Shown in pieces: positions 18,149-26,926 of a stretch of 64,000 nucleotides of DNA. The notes under the pieces are model-generated. The model was not told the origin of the DNA. It saw only the letters and a list, made by a program, of their open reading frames with translations, and did no database searches. The position numbers and the translations under genes were made by a program. Position 1 is the stretch's first letter; the number at the start of each line of letters is the position of its first letter. The stretch lies in contig NZ_DASZBY010000116.1 of NCBI RefSeq assembly GCF_035943795.1, positions 1 through 64,000 of the forward strand, in the 5' to 3' direction. The stretch is from Aliidongia sp035943795. GTDB taxonomy: Bacteria > Pseudomonadota > Alphaproteobacteria > ATCC43930 > CGMCC-115725.

Positions 18149-19027
18149 ATGGATCGACCCATTGCCGGCGTGTTCTGCGCCTCGGTCACCCCGGTCACCG
18201 CCGATCTGGCGCCGGATCATGCCGCCTTCGTCGCCCATTGCCGGCATCTGATCGAGCAGGGCTGTGACGGTGTCGCGCTGCTTGGTACCACAGGCGAGGC
18301 GAACTCGTTCTCGGGCAGCGAACGCAAGGCATTGCTCGAGGCCGCGGTCTCGGCCGGGATCGCTCCCGACCGCCTGCTGCCGGGTACCGGGGTCGCCGCC
18401 TGGTCCGAGACGGTCGACCTGACCAGGCATGCGCTGTCGCTGGGCGTCACCCGCGTGGTGATGCTGCCGCCGTTTTACTATAAGGGGATCTCGGACGACG
18501 GCCTGTTCGCGGCCTATGCGGAGATTGCCGAGCGGGTGGCCGACCCACGCCTCAAGGTCGTGCTTTACCATATCCCGCAGTTTTCCGGCGTCCCGATCAC
18601 GTTTCCGGTCATCGAACGCCTGCGTGCCCGGTATCCGGACACTTTCGTCGGCATCAAGGATTCGAGCGGCGAGCTGAACAACATGCTGGCGCTCGTCGAA
18701 CGCTTCCCGAATTTCTCGGTGCTGGCCGGGGCCGATCCGCTGATGCTGCCGCTGCTTCGCCAAGGCGGCGCCGGCTGCATCACCGCGACCTCGAACCTGG
18801 TCGCGTCCGATCTCGCCTTCATCTTCCGCAATCACGCCGACCCGGCCAAGGCGGCCGAGGTCGATGCCGCCCAGGCCCGTGTCGTGGCCGCCCGCACGCG
18901 CGTCTCTCAATTCGCGCAGATCGCCTCGATCAAGACGTTGCTCGCCCGCAGCACGGGGCACGCGAACTGGGCCAATCTGCGGCCGCCGCTGCTGCCGCTT
19001 ACCGCGGCCGAAGCCGCGGAACTCTAG
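18149..19027 (+). CDS. DapA/N-acetylneuraminate lyase-family aldolase
   Basis: A 292-residue class I pyruvate aldolase-fold protein. It has the GTTGEANS binding loop for the keto-acid carboxylate, the catalytic Tyr in VLYHIPQFSG and the Schiff-base Lys in FVGIKDSSGEL. Known members cleave or make 2-keto acids (dihydrodipicolinate, N-acetylneuraminate, 2-keto-3-deoxygluconate). In a catabolic operon with a sialidase-like protein and acid-sugar enzymes it is more likely a lyase giving pyruvate and an aldehyde than a lysine enzyme. ATG 18149 follows the previous stop by 12 nt with GAGGAAA upstream. Its last codons form the first unit of a 29-bp tandem repeat. Confidence 0.87.
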   Translation: MDRPIAGVFCASVTPVTADLAPDHAAFVAHCRHLIEQGCDGVALLGTTGEANSFSGSERKALLEAAVSAGIAPDRLLPGTGVAAWSETVDLTRHALSLGVTRVVMLPPFYYKGISDDGLFAAYAEIAERVADPRLKVVLYHIPQFSGVPITFPVIERLRARYPDTFVGIKDSSGELNNMLALVERFPNFSVLAGADPLMLPLLRQGGAGCITATSNLVASDLAFIFRNHADPAKAAEVDAAQARVVAARTRVSQFAQIASIKTLLARSTGHANWANLRPPLLPLTAAEAAEL

Positions 19028-19058
19028 TCACCGTGGCCGAGACCACGGAACTCTAAGC
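19001..19058 (+). repeat. Two tandem 29-bp hairpin-forming repeats at the end of the aldolase gene
   Basis: Unit 1 (19001-19029) includes the last codons and stop of the aldolase; unit 2 (19030-19058) follows directly. They share 23 of 29 bases and both end with GGAACTCTA. Each forms a hairpin, CCGCGGC with GCCGCGG and CCGTGG with CCACGG. The C-to-T and G-to-A changes at repeat positions 5 and 16 pair with each other, so the stem is kept. Confidence 0.7.
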
Positions 19059-19102
19059 AAAAAACCAAAACGGTAACGTCAGAGCTCGGGAAGGAAACGG
19101 CA

Positions 19103-20518
19103 ATGAACAGCTTCAGCGCCTTCGACACCGGCATCATCATTCTGATGGTGGTCGTCTATATCGTCTTCACGAGCTGGCTGACGTTCCGCCTGCGCAGCCG
19201 GACCTCGGACCAGTTCATGACGGCCTCCCGGGCGTTGCCCCCGGCTGTGATTGCCGTCCTGCTGATGAGCGAATTCATCGGCGCCAAATCGACGGTCGGC
19301 ACCGCACAGGAAGCCTTCAATTCCGGGTTCGCCGCCAGTTGGTCGGTGTTCGGCGCGTCGATCGGCTTCTTCCTGTTCGGGCTGTTTATGGTCAAGCGGC
19401 TCTACAATTCAGGCGAATACACGATCTCCCAGGCGATCGCCCAGAAGTACGGCCGCTCGACCATGCTGACCGTGTCGCTGATCATGATCTACGCGCTGCT
19501 GCTGGTGAACGTCGGCAACTACGTCAGCGGCGCCGCGGCGATCGCGACGGTGCTCAAGATCAACTTGCCCGCCGCGATGTGCCTGATCGCGGTGGTCAGC
19601 ACATTCTACTATGTCTTCGGCGGCTTGAAGGGCGTTGCCTACGTCACCGTCCTGCACAGCATCGTCAAGGTCATCGGCATCGCGCTGATCCTGGGCGTGG
19701 CCCTCTATGCCACTGGCGGCATCAGCCCGATGGTCCAAGGCTTGCCGGCGCAATATTTCACCTGGGACGGCGCCATCGGCGGTTCGACGATCGCCGCCTG
19801 GACCATCGGTACGGTCGGTGCGATCTTCTCGACGCAATTCATCATGCAGGCGGTATCGTCCGCGAACAACGCGCGCGACGCGCGACGCGCCACCTTCTAT
19901 TCCGCGGCCTTGTGCCTTCCGCTCGGCGTCGCACTGGGCCTGATCGGCGTCTGCGCGAAGTTTCTCAATCCGACGATGAACAGCCTCTATGCGCTGCCCA
20001 TGTTCATGCAGGGCATGAATCCGTTGCTCGCCGGATTGGTCACGATCTCGCTGATCGCCTCGGCGTTCGTGAGCGTCAGCACTGTCGCGCTCGCCATCGC
20101 GTCGCTGGTCATGCGCGACTTCTACATCCCGCGCTTCAAGCCCGAGCCCGCACAGGAGCTGAAGGCGACCCGGATCATTTCGCTGATCATCGCCTTCGTG
20201 CCGCTGATCTGCGTCTTCTTCGTACCGGAGATCCTGAAGCTGTCCTTCTTCACCCGCGCGCTCAGGCTGTCGATCGGCATCGTCGCGGTGATCGGCTTCT
20301 ATGCCCCGCTGTTCCGCAGCGGCAGGGGCGCCACGCTGGGGCTGCTGGTGGCCGCCGTATCCACATCCGTGTGGTACCTGCTCGGCAACCCCTATGGCAT
20401 CGACAACATGTATGTCGCCGCGCTCACGCCGATCCTGGTGATGATGGTCGAGCGCGCCATCACTTGGCCAAATCGACCCGTCGGCGCCGAGCGGGTTGCC
20501 GGAGGAAACCTTTCATGA
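19103..20518 (+). CDS. Sodium:solute symporter family transporter
   Basis: A 471-residue inner-membrane protein with about 12-13 hydrophobic segments. SSS-family traits are the N-terminal helix followed by RTSDQFMTASRALPP, the unwound TM1 region LLMSEFIGAKSTVGTAQEAF, and the YTISQAIAQKYG loop. GGGAAGGAAA precedes ATG 19103. It would import the operon's substrate with Na+ or H+. Relatives carry sialic acid, sugars, pantothenate and carboxylates. The stop overlaps the sialidase-like gene in ATGA, supporting a joint role. Confidence 0.87.
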   Translation: MNSFSAFDTGIIILMVVVYIVFTSWLTFRLRSRTSDQFMTASRALPPAVIAVLLMSEFIGAKSTVGTAQEAFNSGFAASWSVFGASIGFFLFGLFMVKRLYNSGEYTISQAIAQKYGRSTMLTVSLIMIYALLLVNVGNYVSGAAAIATVLKINLPAAMCLIAVVSTFYYVFGGLKGVAYVTVLHSIVKVIGIALILGVALYATGGISPMVQGLPAQYFTWDGAIGGSTIAAWTIGTVGAIFSTQFIMQAVSSANNARDARRATFYSAALCLPLGVALGLIGVCAKFLNPTMNSLYALPMFMQGMNPLLAGLVTISLIASAFVSVSTVALAIASLVMRDFYIPRFKPEPAQELKATRIISLIIAFVPLICVFFVPEILKLSFFTRALRLSIGIVAVIGFYAPLFRSGRGATLGLLVAAVSTSVWYLLGNPYGIDNMYVAALTPILVMMVERAITWPNRPVGAERVAGGNLS

Positions 20519-21729
20519 TCGCCACGCTCGCCCCTACACCCGCCCCGAGCCTGCTTGCGCAAAAGGACGGGATCCTGCGGCCGGCGGAGGCCGATCCGGC
20601 GCGGCTCGAGGCCTATCTGCCCTCGCCATGCGTGCAGAACCATGCCGCGAACATCATGCCCTTGCCGGGCGGCGATCTCGCCTGCGTCTGGTTCGGGGGC
20701 ACCCAGGAAGGCATCCCGGATATATCGGTATATTTTTCCCGTCTCGCCGCCGGCGATGAGCGCTGGTCCGACGCGGTCCGGCTCTCCGACGATGCGGCCC
20801 GGTCGGAACAGAACCCGATCCTGTTTCCGGCACCGGACGGGCTGCTTTGGCTGCTCTGGACCGCACAGGTTTCCGGCAACCAGGACACCGCCATCGTCCG
20901 CCGCCGCGTCTCCGCCGACAACGGCCGGAGCTGGGGCGAGATCGAAACGTTGTTCGACACGGTCGGGCGTTCCGGCGTGTTCGTGCGCCAGCCGCCGGCC
21001 GTGCTGGACAACGGCGACATCCTGCTGCCGATCTTCTATTGCCACGGGCGACCCGGGGAAAAATGGGTCGGCAGCTACGACACCAGCGCGGTTCGCATTT
21101 CGGCCGATGGCGGCCGTACCTGGCGGGAGCATGAGGTGCCGCACAGCACCGGCTGCGTGCATATGGATGTCTCTCAGCTCGTGGACAGCACGCTTCTCGC
21201 CCTGTTTCGCAGCCGGTGGGCCGACAACATCCATTCCAGCCGGTCGAACGACCGGGGCCGCACCTGGTCGGCCCCGATTGCGACCGACCTGCGGAACAAC
21301 AATTCCTCGATACAGTCCACCCGGCTGGCCAACGGCCATCTGGCACTGTTGTTCAACGACACGAATGCGGAAGGTGTCGTCGAACGCCGCGCCTCGCTCT
21401 ATGACGATATCGAGGACGATTCAGGTTTGAAGGAGCCGGATGCCAAGCCGGGCGAACGGCAGGCGGTCTGGGGCGTGCCGCGGGCACCGTTGACGCTGGC
21501 GCTGTCGGAGGATGGCGGGCGAAGCTGGCCGCGCAAGCGCAACCTCGAAGTCGGCGACGGCTACTGCATGACCAACAATTCGCGCGAGCAGCTGAATCGC
21601 GAATATTCCTATCCCTCGATCAAGCAAGGCCCCGACGGCGCGCTCCACATCGCGTTCACCTACTTCCGGCAAGCCATAAAATACGTGCGCGTCGCCGAGG
21701 ACTGGGTGGGGCATGGTGACGACCGCTAG
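20515..21729 (+). CDS. Sialidase-like BNR-repeat protein (exo-alpha-sialidase family)
   Basis: A 404-residue beta-propeller protein. Asp-box motifs (S-x-D-x-G-x-[ST]-W) are seen four times: SADNGRSW, SADGGRTW, SNDRGRTW and SEDGGRSW. ATG 20515 overlaps the symporter stop and has GGAGGAAA at 20501-20508. There is no signal peptide, so it appears cytoplasmic, which is unusual for a sialidase acting on polymers. I see no clear FRIP motif. The family (BNR_2) includes sialidases and uncharacterised glycosidases or lyases. With a symporter upstream and an SDR downstream, it probably acts on an imported glycoside or acidic sugar derivative. A true sialidase function is not established. Confidence 0.78.
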   Translation: MIATLAPTPAPSLLAQKDGILRPAEADPARLEAYLPSPCVQNHAANIMPLPGGDLACVWFGGTQEGIPDISVYFSRLAAGDERWSDAVRLSDDAARSEQNPILFPAPDGLLWLLWTAQVSGNQDTAIVRRRVSADNGRSWGEIETLFDTVGRSGVFVRQPPAVLDNGDILLPIFYCHGRPGEKWVGSYDTSAVRISADGGRTWREHEVPHSTGCVHMDVSQLVDSTLLALFRSRWADNIHSSRSNDRGRTWSAPIATDLRNNNSSIQSTRLANGHLALLFNDTNAEGVVERRASLYDDIEDDSGLKEPDAKPGERQAVWGVPRAPLTLALSEDGGRSWPRKRNLEVGDGYCMTNNSREQLNREYSYPSIKQGPDGALHIAFTYFRQAIKYVRVAEDWVGHGDDR

Positions 21730-22453
21730 CCGGGCGATGGCGCCGCCGGACCAGCCGATCGGATCGTCAGGTCCCCGGCATGCCCTGGTCACGGGGGCCA
21801 GTTCCGGTATCGGTGAGGCCGTCGCGATGCGCCTGCTGGCGGACGGATGGGCGGTGACGGGGTTGAGCCGCAGGCCTCCCGGCGTCCACGCGCCCGGCGT
21901 CACCCATCGCGCGCTCGACCTGGCGGTTGCCGACGCATCGGCGATCCGGTCGGCGCTCGACGGGCGGCCGGCCGTCGATGCCCTGGTCCATGCGGCGGGG
22001 TTGCTGCGCGTCGGCGCGCTCGGCACGCTCGACCGCGAGGCGGGAACGGCGATGTGGCGGCTGCATGTCGAGGCGGCCTCGCTCCTGGCCGACGCGGTGG
22101 CACCCCGCATGGCGCAAGGCGGTCGCATCGTGCTGATCGGCAGCCGTGTCGCTGCCGGGGCGGCCGGCCGGAGCCAGTACGCCGCGAGCAAGGCGGCACT
22201 GGTCGGCCTGGCGCGGTCCTGGGCGATCGAGCTCGCCCCGCGCGGCATCACCGTCAACGTCGTCGCGCCGGGGGCGACCGAAACGCCGATGCTGCTGGAT
22301 CCGGCACGGGTCTCGTCGCCGCCGCATCGACCGCCGATCGGCCGGTTCATCCAGCCGGCGGAGGTAGCGGCACTCGTGGCATTTCTGCTCTCTCCGGACG
22401 CTGGCGCCATCACCGGCCAACAGATCGTCGTGTGCGGCGGCGCTTCGCTTTAG
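21713..22453 (+). CDS. Short-chain dehydrogenase/reductase (SDR)
   Basis: A 246-residue classical SDR with the cofactor motif TGASSGIGEA, the catalytic Ser in VLIGSRVAAG and Tyr-x3-Lys in SQYAASKAALVG. The C-terminal substrate loop and GQQIVVCGGASL end are typical. ATG 21713 overlaps the sialidase-like gene by 17 nt, so it is the last gene of the run beginning at iclR. It likely oxidises or reduces a hydroxyl on the sugar-acid intermediate. The substrate is unknown. Confidence 0.83.
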   Translation: MVTTASRAMAPPDQPIGSSGPRHALVTGASSGIGEAVAMRLLADGWAVTGLSRRPPGVHAPGVTHRALDLAVADASAIRSALDGRPAVDALVHAAGLLRVGALGTLDREAGTAMWRLHVEAASLLADAVAPRMAQGGRIVLIGSRVAAGAAGRSQYAASKAALVGLARSWAIELAPRGITVNVVAPGATETPMLLDPARVSSPPHRPPIGRFIQPAEVAALVAFLLSPDAGAITGQQIVVCGGASL

Positions 22454-22510
22454 CGGTTCTTGCAGGCTGTTTTTCCAAGACGGGGCCGGGGGGCAAAGAC
22501 GCCCCGCCAC

Positions 22511-22524
22511 TTGATCGAGATCAA
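22511..22524 (+). promoter_or_regulatory. FNR/FixK box upstream of phaC
   Basis: TTGATCGAGATCAA is a perfect match to the TTGAT-N4-ATCAA consensus of FNR/FixK regulators. Its centre is 64 nt before the phaC ATG. With the usual -41.5 spacing the start site falls near 22559, with CACAAT (22547-22552) as a possible -10. A 13-bp palindrome TGTGCACTGCACA (22538-22550) overlaps that -10. Confidence 0.8.
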
Positions 22525-22581
22525 AACCAATGGCGACTGTGCACTGCACAATCGCGATCTCATCAAAGAGGGAGCGGTCGC

Positions 22582-24342
22582 ATGGATGGCTTGAATTCAC
22601 AGACGTTGCGTGATCCCCAGGCGGCCGCCGTCCCCGGCGTAGCGCCACCGTCGCTCGACACGGTCCGCCGGCCGGCGTTGCGCGACCTGGATCGGATGTT
22701 CCATGCCGGCGAGGCGCGACTGACCTCGGGCCTGTCGCCGGTCGGTCTCTGGCTCGCCTATGCCGATTGGGCGCTCAACCTCGTCAACGCTCCGTTCCGC
22801 CGGGCGGAGCTGGCCGGCACGGCGATCAAGCAGGGTCGGCGAATGCTCGAAGCGGCGACGGGCCGGCATGTCGTCGACCCGCTGCCGGCGGACCGTCGCT
22901 TCCGCGATCCGGCGTGGCAGCAGCCGCCCTATGCCTTTCTGCACCAGGCATTTCTGCTGATGGAGGAATGGTGGGCCGAGGCCAGCGACGGCGGCGAGGC
23001 CGTCGGCCGCCATAATGCCCAGGTCGTGTCGTTCGGCATCCGCCAATGGCTGGACATCTTCTCGCCGTCGAACCTGCCCTGGCTCAATCCCGAGGTCATG
23101 GCGGAAACGGTGAAAACCGGTGGCGGCAACATTCCGGCCGGCCTCACGAACCTGCTCGAGGACATGCGGCAGAAGGTGACCGGCCAACCGCTCGCCAAGC
23201 CGGTCTATGCGGCCGGCGAAACGCTCGCCGTCACGCCGGGCAAGGTCGTGTTCCGCAACGCGCTCATCGAACTCATTCAATATAGCCCGACGACCGAGAC
23301 GGTCCGGCCCGAGCCGATCCTGATCGTGCCGGCCTGGATCATGAAATATTACATCCTGGACCTGTCGCCCCATAACTCGCTGATCCGCTTCCTGGTCGGC
23401 CAGGGCTACACGGTGTTCGCGATTTCCTGGCGCAACCCGGGCTCCGGGCAACGCGATCTTTCCATGGACGACTACCGCACCCTGGGGCCGATGGCGGCGC
23501 TGGACGCGATCGGGCAGGTCTGCGGCCCGGTGCCGGTCCACGGCTGCGGCTATTGCCTGGGCGGCACCTTGCTGTCGATCACGGCAGCGGCGATGGCGCG
23601 CGACGGCGACGAGCGGCTGGCCAGCGTGAGCCTGCTCGCGGCCCAGACCGATTTCACGGAGGCGGGCGAGTTGCAGCTGTTCATCAGCGACAGCCAGCTG
23701 GCCTTCCTCGACGACGTCATGGCCGAGAGCGGGACATTGGACAGTGCCCAGATGGCCGGCGCGTTCCAGATGCTGCGTTCGAACGACCTGGTCTGGTCGC
23801 AGGCGATCAACAGCTACATGCTGGGCCGCCACACCGAGGCGAACGACCTGATGGCATGGAATGCCGACGGCACCCGCATGCCGGCGCGGATGCATTCCGA
23901 ATACCTGCGTCGGCTGTTCCTGAACAACGAGCTGGCCGAAGGCCACTTCATCGCCGGCGGCAAGCCGGTGTCGCTGACCGACATCCGGGTGCCGTTCTTC
24001 GTCATCGGCACCGAGGCCGACCATATCGCGCCCTGGCATTCGGTCTACAAGGTCCACCTGCTGAACCCGGGGGAAATCACCTTCGTCCTGACCTCGGGCG
24101 GCCACAACGCCGGCATCGTCAGCGAACCCGGCCATGCCCACCGCTCGTTCCGCCTCGGCAGCCACGCGGCCGGCGATCGCTATGTCGACCCTGACGAATG
24201 GGCCGTCACGGCCGAACGGCGCGACGGATCCTGGTGGCCGGTCTGGACCGATTGGCTGGATCAGCGCAGCGGCCCGGTTCAACCGCCGCCGCGGCTCGCC
24301 GACGGTCCCGCGGCACCCGGCAGCTACGTGCTGGAAAAGTGA
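22582..24342 (+). CDS. phaC: Class I poly(3-hydroxyalkanoate) synthase
   Basis: A 586-residue polyester synthase, matching class I length. The alpha/beta-hydrolase core has the nucleophile Cys325 in GCGYCLGGTL (the G-x-C-x-G lipase-like box), Asp480 in GTEADHIAPW and His508 in SGGHNAGIV. It polymerises 3-hydroxyacyl-CoA on granule surfaces. The start at 22582 has GGGAGCGG upstream. It heads an operon with MaoC-Pta, acetate kinase and a FabI-like reductase behind a perfect FixK box. I infer that it acts as an electron and carbon sink when oxygen is short. No phaA or phaB gene is adjacent, so this may be a second synthase of the genome. Confidence 0.92.
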   Translation: MDGLNSQTLRDPQAAAVPGVAPPSLDTVRRPALRDLDRMFHAGEARLTSGLSPVGLWLAYADWALNLVNAPFRRAELAGTAIKQGRRMLEAATGRHVVDPLPADRRFRDPAWQQPPYAFLHQAFLLMEEWWAEASDGGEAVGRHNAQVVSFGIRQWLDIFSPSNLPWLNPEVMAETVKTGGGNIPAGLTNLLEDMRQKVTGQPLAKPVYAAGETLAVTPGKVVFRNALIELIQYSPTTETVRPEPILIVPAWIMKYYILDLSPHNSLIRFLVGQGYTVFAISWRNPGSGQRDLSMDDYRTLGPMAALDAIGQVCGPVPVHGCGYCLGGTLLSITAAAMARDGDERLASVSLLAAQTDFTEAGELQLFISDSQLAFLDDVMAESGTLDSAQMAGAFQMLRSNDLVWSQAINSYMLGRHTEANDLMAWNADGTRMPARMHSEYLRRLFLNNELAEGHFIAGGKPVSLTDIRVPFFVIGTEADHIAPWHSVYKVHLLNPGEITFVLTSGGHNAGIVSEPGHAHRSFRLGSHAAGDRYVDPDEWAVTAERRDGSWWPVWTDWLDQRSGPVQPPPRLADGPAAPGSYVLEK

Positions 24343-24350
24343 GCGCGCTC

Positions 24351-25757
24351 ATGGAGTTGAACGCAGCACCTCGCGATCCGATGATCGAGAATCGCACCTT
24401 CGACGAAATCGTGGTCGGCGACAGCGCCAGCAGCGAGCGGACCTTGACGCAGCAGGATATCGACCTGTTCGCCGTCGTGTCGGGCGACGTCAACCCGGCC
24501 CACATGGATCCGGCCTATGCCGAGACGGACCTGTTCCACAAGATCATCGTCCATGGCATGTGGGGCGGCGCGCTGATCTCGGCCGTGTTCGGCACCCGGT
24601 TGCCGGGACCGGGCACGATCTACTTGTCGCAGGACCTGCATTTCCGCGCGCCGGTCGCGATCGGCGACACGATCACCACGACGGTGACGGCGCGGGAAAA
24701 GAAGCCGGAGAAGCACCGCATCATCTTCGACTGCGTCTGTACCAACCAGGCGGGCCACGCGGTCATCACCGGCACGGCCGAAGTCCAGGCGCCGACCGAG
24801 AAGGTTCGACGCCCGCGCATCGAACTGCCCGAAGTCCGTTTGAGCAGGCATGAGCGCTTCCGTGCCCTGCTGATCCGTACGGCCGGCCAGCCGCCGGTGC
24901 CGATCGCGGTCGCACACCCGTGCGATGATCTCTCGCTGGGCGCCGCGGTCGAGATGGCGAAGGCGGGGCTGGTCGTGCCGATCCTGGTCGGGCCGGCGGC
25001 GAAGATCCGCGCGGTCGCGACTGCCGCCGGGATCGATATCTTCGCCTATCGTATCGTCGACGTACCGCACAGCCATGCTGCCGCGGCCATGGCCGTGGCG
25101 CTGGTGCGCTCCGGCGAGGCGGCGCTGCTGATGAAGGGCTCGCTCCATACCGACGAGCTGATGCACGAGGTGGTGGCGCACGACACGGGCCTGCGGACCG
25201 AACGGCGCCTCAGCCATGTCTATGTCATGGATGTGCCCTCATATCCTCGGCCGCTGCTGATCACCGACGCGGCCCTCAACATCGCGCCGACGCTCGAGGA
25301 AAAACGCGACATCATCCAGAACGCCATCGACCTGGCCCATATCATGGGGACCGAACTGCCCAAGGTCGCAATCCTGGCGGCGGTCGAGACGGTCAATCCG
25401 CTGATGCGCTCGACCCTGGACGCGGCGGCGCTCTGCAAGATGGCCGACCGGGGCCAGATCACCGGCGGCCTGCTCGACGGGCCGCTCGCCTTCGACAATG
25501 CGGTCAGCCCGGCGGCGGCCAGACAAAAGGGCATCGTCTCGCCGGTCGCCGGCCAGGCCGACATCCTGGTCGTGCCGGACCTGGAGGCGGGCAACATGCT
25601 GGCCAAGCAATTGTCCTTCCTGGCCGGCGCCGATGCGGCCGGCGTCGTCATCGGCGCGCGCGTGCCGATCATCCTGACCAGCCGTGCGGATTCCGAGCGC
25701 ACGCGCATCGCATCCTGCGCCATCGCCGTGCTCATGGCGCGCGCCGGAGCCGTCTGA
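24351..25757 (+). CDS. Bifunctional MaoC-type enoyl-CoA hydratase/phosphate acyltransferase fusion
   Basis: A 468-residue fusion. Residues about 10-150 are a MaoC hot-dog domain with the hydratase motif DVNPAHMDPAYAE...HGMWGG (catalytic Asp and His). Residues about 165-465 are a phosphotransacetylase/phosphotransbutyrylase domain with AHPCDDLSLGAAVEMA, LLMKGSLHTDELM and LAFDNAVSP. The first half makes 3-hydroxyacyl-CoA (PHA precursor) from enoyl-CoA. The second converts acyl-CoA to acyl phosphate for the kinase encoded next. ATG 24351 is preferred; a GTG at 24339 overlapping the phaC stop is the alternative. The downstream stop overlaps the ackA start (TGATG). Confidence 0.88.
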   Translation: MELNAAPRDPMIENRTFDEIVVGDSASSERTLTQQDIDLFAVVSGDVNPAHMDPAYAETDLFHKIIVHGMWGGALISAVFGTRLPGPGTIYLSQDLHFRAPVAIGDTITTTVTAREKKPEKHRIIFDCVCTNQAGHAVITGTAEVQAPTEKVRRPRIELPEVRLSRHERFRALLIRTAGQPPVPIAVAHPCDDLSLGAAVEMAKAGLVVPILVGPAAKIRAVATAAGIDIFAYRIVDVPHSHAAAAMAVALVRSGEAALLMKGSLHTDELMHEVVAHDTGLRTERRLSHVYVMDVPSYPRPLLITDAALNIAPTLEEKRDIIQNAIDLAHIMGTELPKVAILAAVETVNPLMRSTLDAAALCKMADRGQITGGLLDGPLAFDNAVSPAAARQKGIVSPVAGQADILVVPDLEAGNMLAKQLSFLAGADAAGVVIGARVPIILTSRADSERTRIASCAIAVLMARAGAV

Positions 25758-26926
25758 TGCCCAACGCTATCCTTGCTCTCAATGCCGGTTCCTCCAGCAT
25801 CAAGTTCGGCCTGTTCGAAATTACCGATACTCCGCACCGGATCGCGCGGGGCGAAATCGGGGGCATCGGTACGGCGCCGCATTTCGTCGCCCGCGATGCC
25901 GGCGGCGCGATCATCGGGGAGCGGCGCTGGCCCGACGCGTCGGCAAACCACGAAGCCTTGCTGGGCGGCCTGCTGGAATGGATCGAAGCCCACCTGGGCC
26001 AGGACACGCTCGTGGCCGTCGGACATCGGGTCGTGCATGGCGGCCGGGATTTCACCGGCCCGGTGCGGCTCGACGACAAGATGCTGGCGGCGCTCGACCT
26101 GCTGACACCGTTGGCGCCATTGCATCAGCCGCACAGCCTGTCGCCGGTGCGTGCGCTCATGGCGGTCAAACCGGGCCTGCCCCAGGTCGCCTGCTTCGAT
26201 ACGTCGTTTCACCACACGCTGCCGGCGGTCGCGACCCGTTTCGCCTTGCCGCGGGCGTACGAAGCCGAGGGCATCCGGCGCTACGGCTTCCATGGCCTGT
26301 CCTACGAATATGTCGCCGGCGCTCTGCGCCGGACCGCGCCTTGGGTCGCGAGCGGTCGGGTGATCGTCGCCCATCTGGGCAATGGCGCCAGCCTGTGCGC
26401 GATGCGCGATGGCATCAGCATCGATACGACGATGGGCTTCACGGCCCTTGATGGGCTGATGATGGGCACCCGCTGCGGCACGATCGATCCGGGCGTCATC
26501 CTCTATATGCTGCAGCAGAAGCGACTTGCCGCCGCCGAGGTCGAGACTTTGCTCTATCAGCGCTCCGGCCTGCTCGGCGTCTCCGGCCTTTCCAGCGATA
26601 TGCGGGTGCTCCTGGAGAGCTCGACGACGGAGGCGCGTGAGGCGATCGAGCTGTTCGTGTTCCGGATCGCGCGCGAGGCGGCAGCGTTGGCCGGCTCGCT
26701 CGGTGGGTTGGACGGCTTCGTCTTCACCGCCGGCATCGGTGAGCATGCCGCCGAGATTCGCGCGGCGGTCTGCGCGCGTCTCGCCTGGTTGGGAGTCGCG
26801 GTGAGCCGTGCCGCCAACACCATCCACGCCGACCGGATCAGCACCCGCGAAAGCCGTGTCGAGGTTCGGGTGATCCCGACCGACGAGGAAGCCATGATCG
26901 TGCGTCACACATTGGAGACGATATGA
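25757..26926 (+). CDS. ackA: Acetate/propionate family kinase
   Basis: A 389-residue member of the ASKHA kinases. It has the N-terminal LALNAGSSSIKFGLF phosphate motif, VAVGHRVVHGGRDF, the catalytic region CFDTSFHHTLP, HLGNGASLCAM and GFTALDGLMMGTRCGTIDPG. It converts acyl phosphate and ADP to the carboxylate and ATP. With the phosphotransacylase half of the preceding protein, this gives substrate-level phosphorylation. It overlaps that gene by 1 nt and the fabI-like gene by 4 nt. Acetate is the default substrate; propionate or butyrate is possible given the PHA context. Confidence 0.93.
   Translation: MPNAILALNAGSSSIKFGLFEITDTPHRIARGEIGGIGTAPHFVARDAGGAIIGERRWPDASANHEALLGGLLEWIEAHLGQDTLVAVGHRVVHGGRDFTGPVRLDDKMLAALDLLTPLAPLHQPHSLSPVRALMAVKPGLPQVACFDTSFHHTLPAVATRFALPRAYEAEGIRRYGFHGLSYEYVAGALRRTAPWVASGRVIVAHLGNGASLCAMRDGISIDTTMGFTALDGLMMGTRCGTIDPGVILYMLQQKRLAAAEVETLLYQRSGLLGVSGLSSDMRVLLESSTTEAREAIELFVFRIAREAAALAGSLGGLDGFVFTAGIGEHAAEIRAAVCARLAWLGVAVSRAANTIHADRISTRESRVEVRVIPTDEEAMIVRHTLETI

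Noticed and set aside
19339..20514. Upstream extension of the sialidase-like frame over the symporter gene
   Set aside because: The region codes for the symporter in another frame; ATG 20515 with GGAGGAAA just before it is the natural start.
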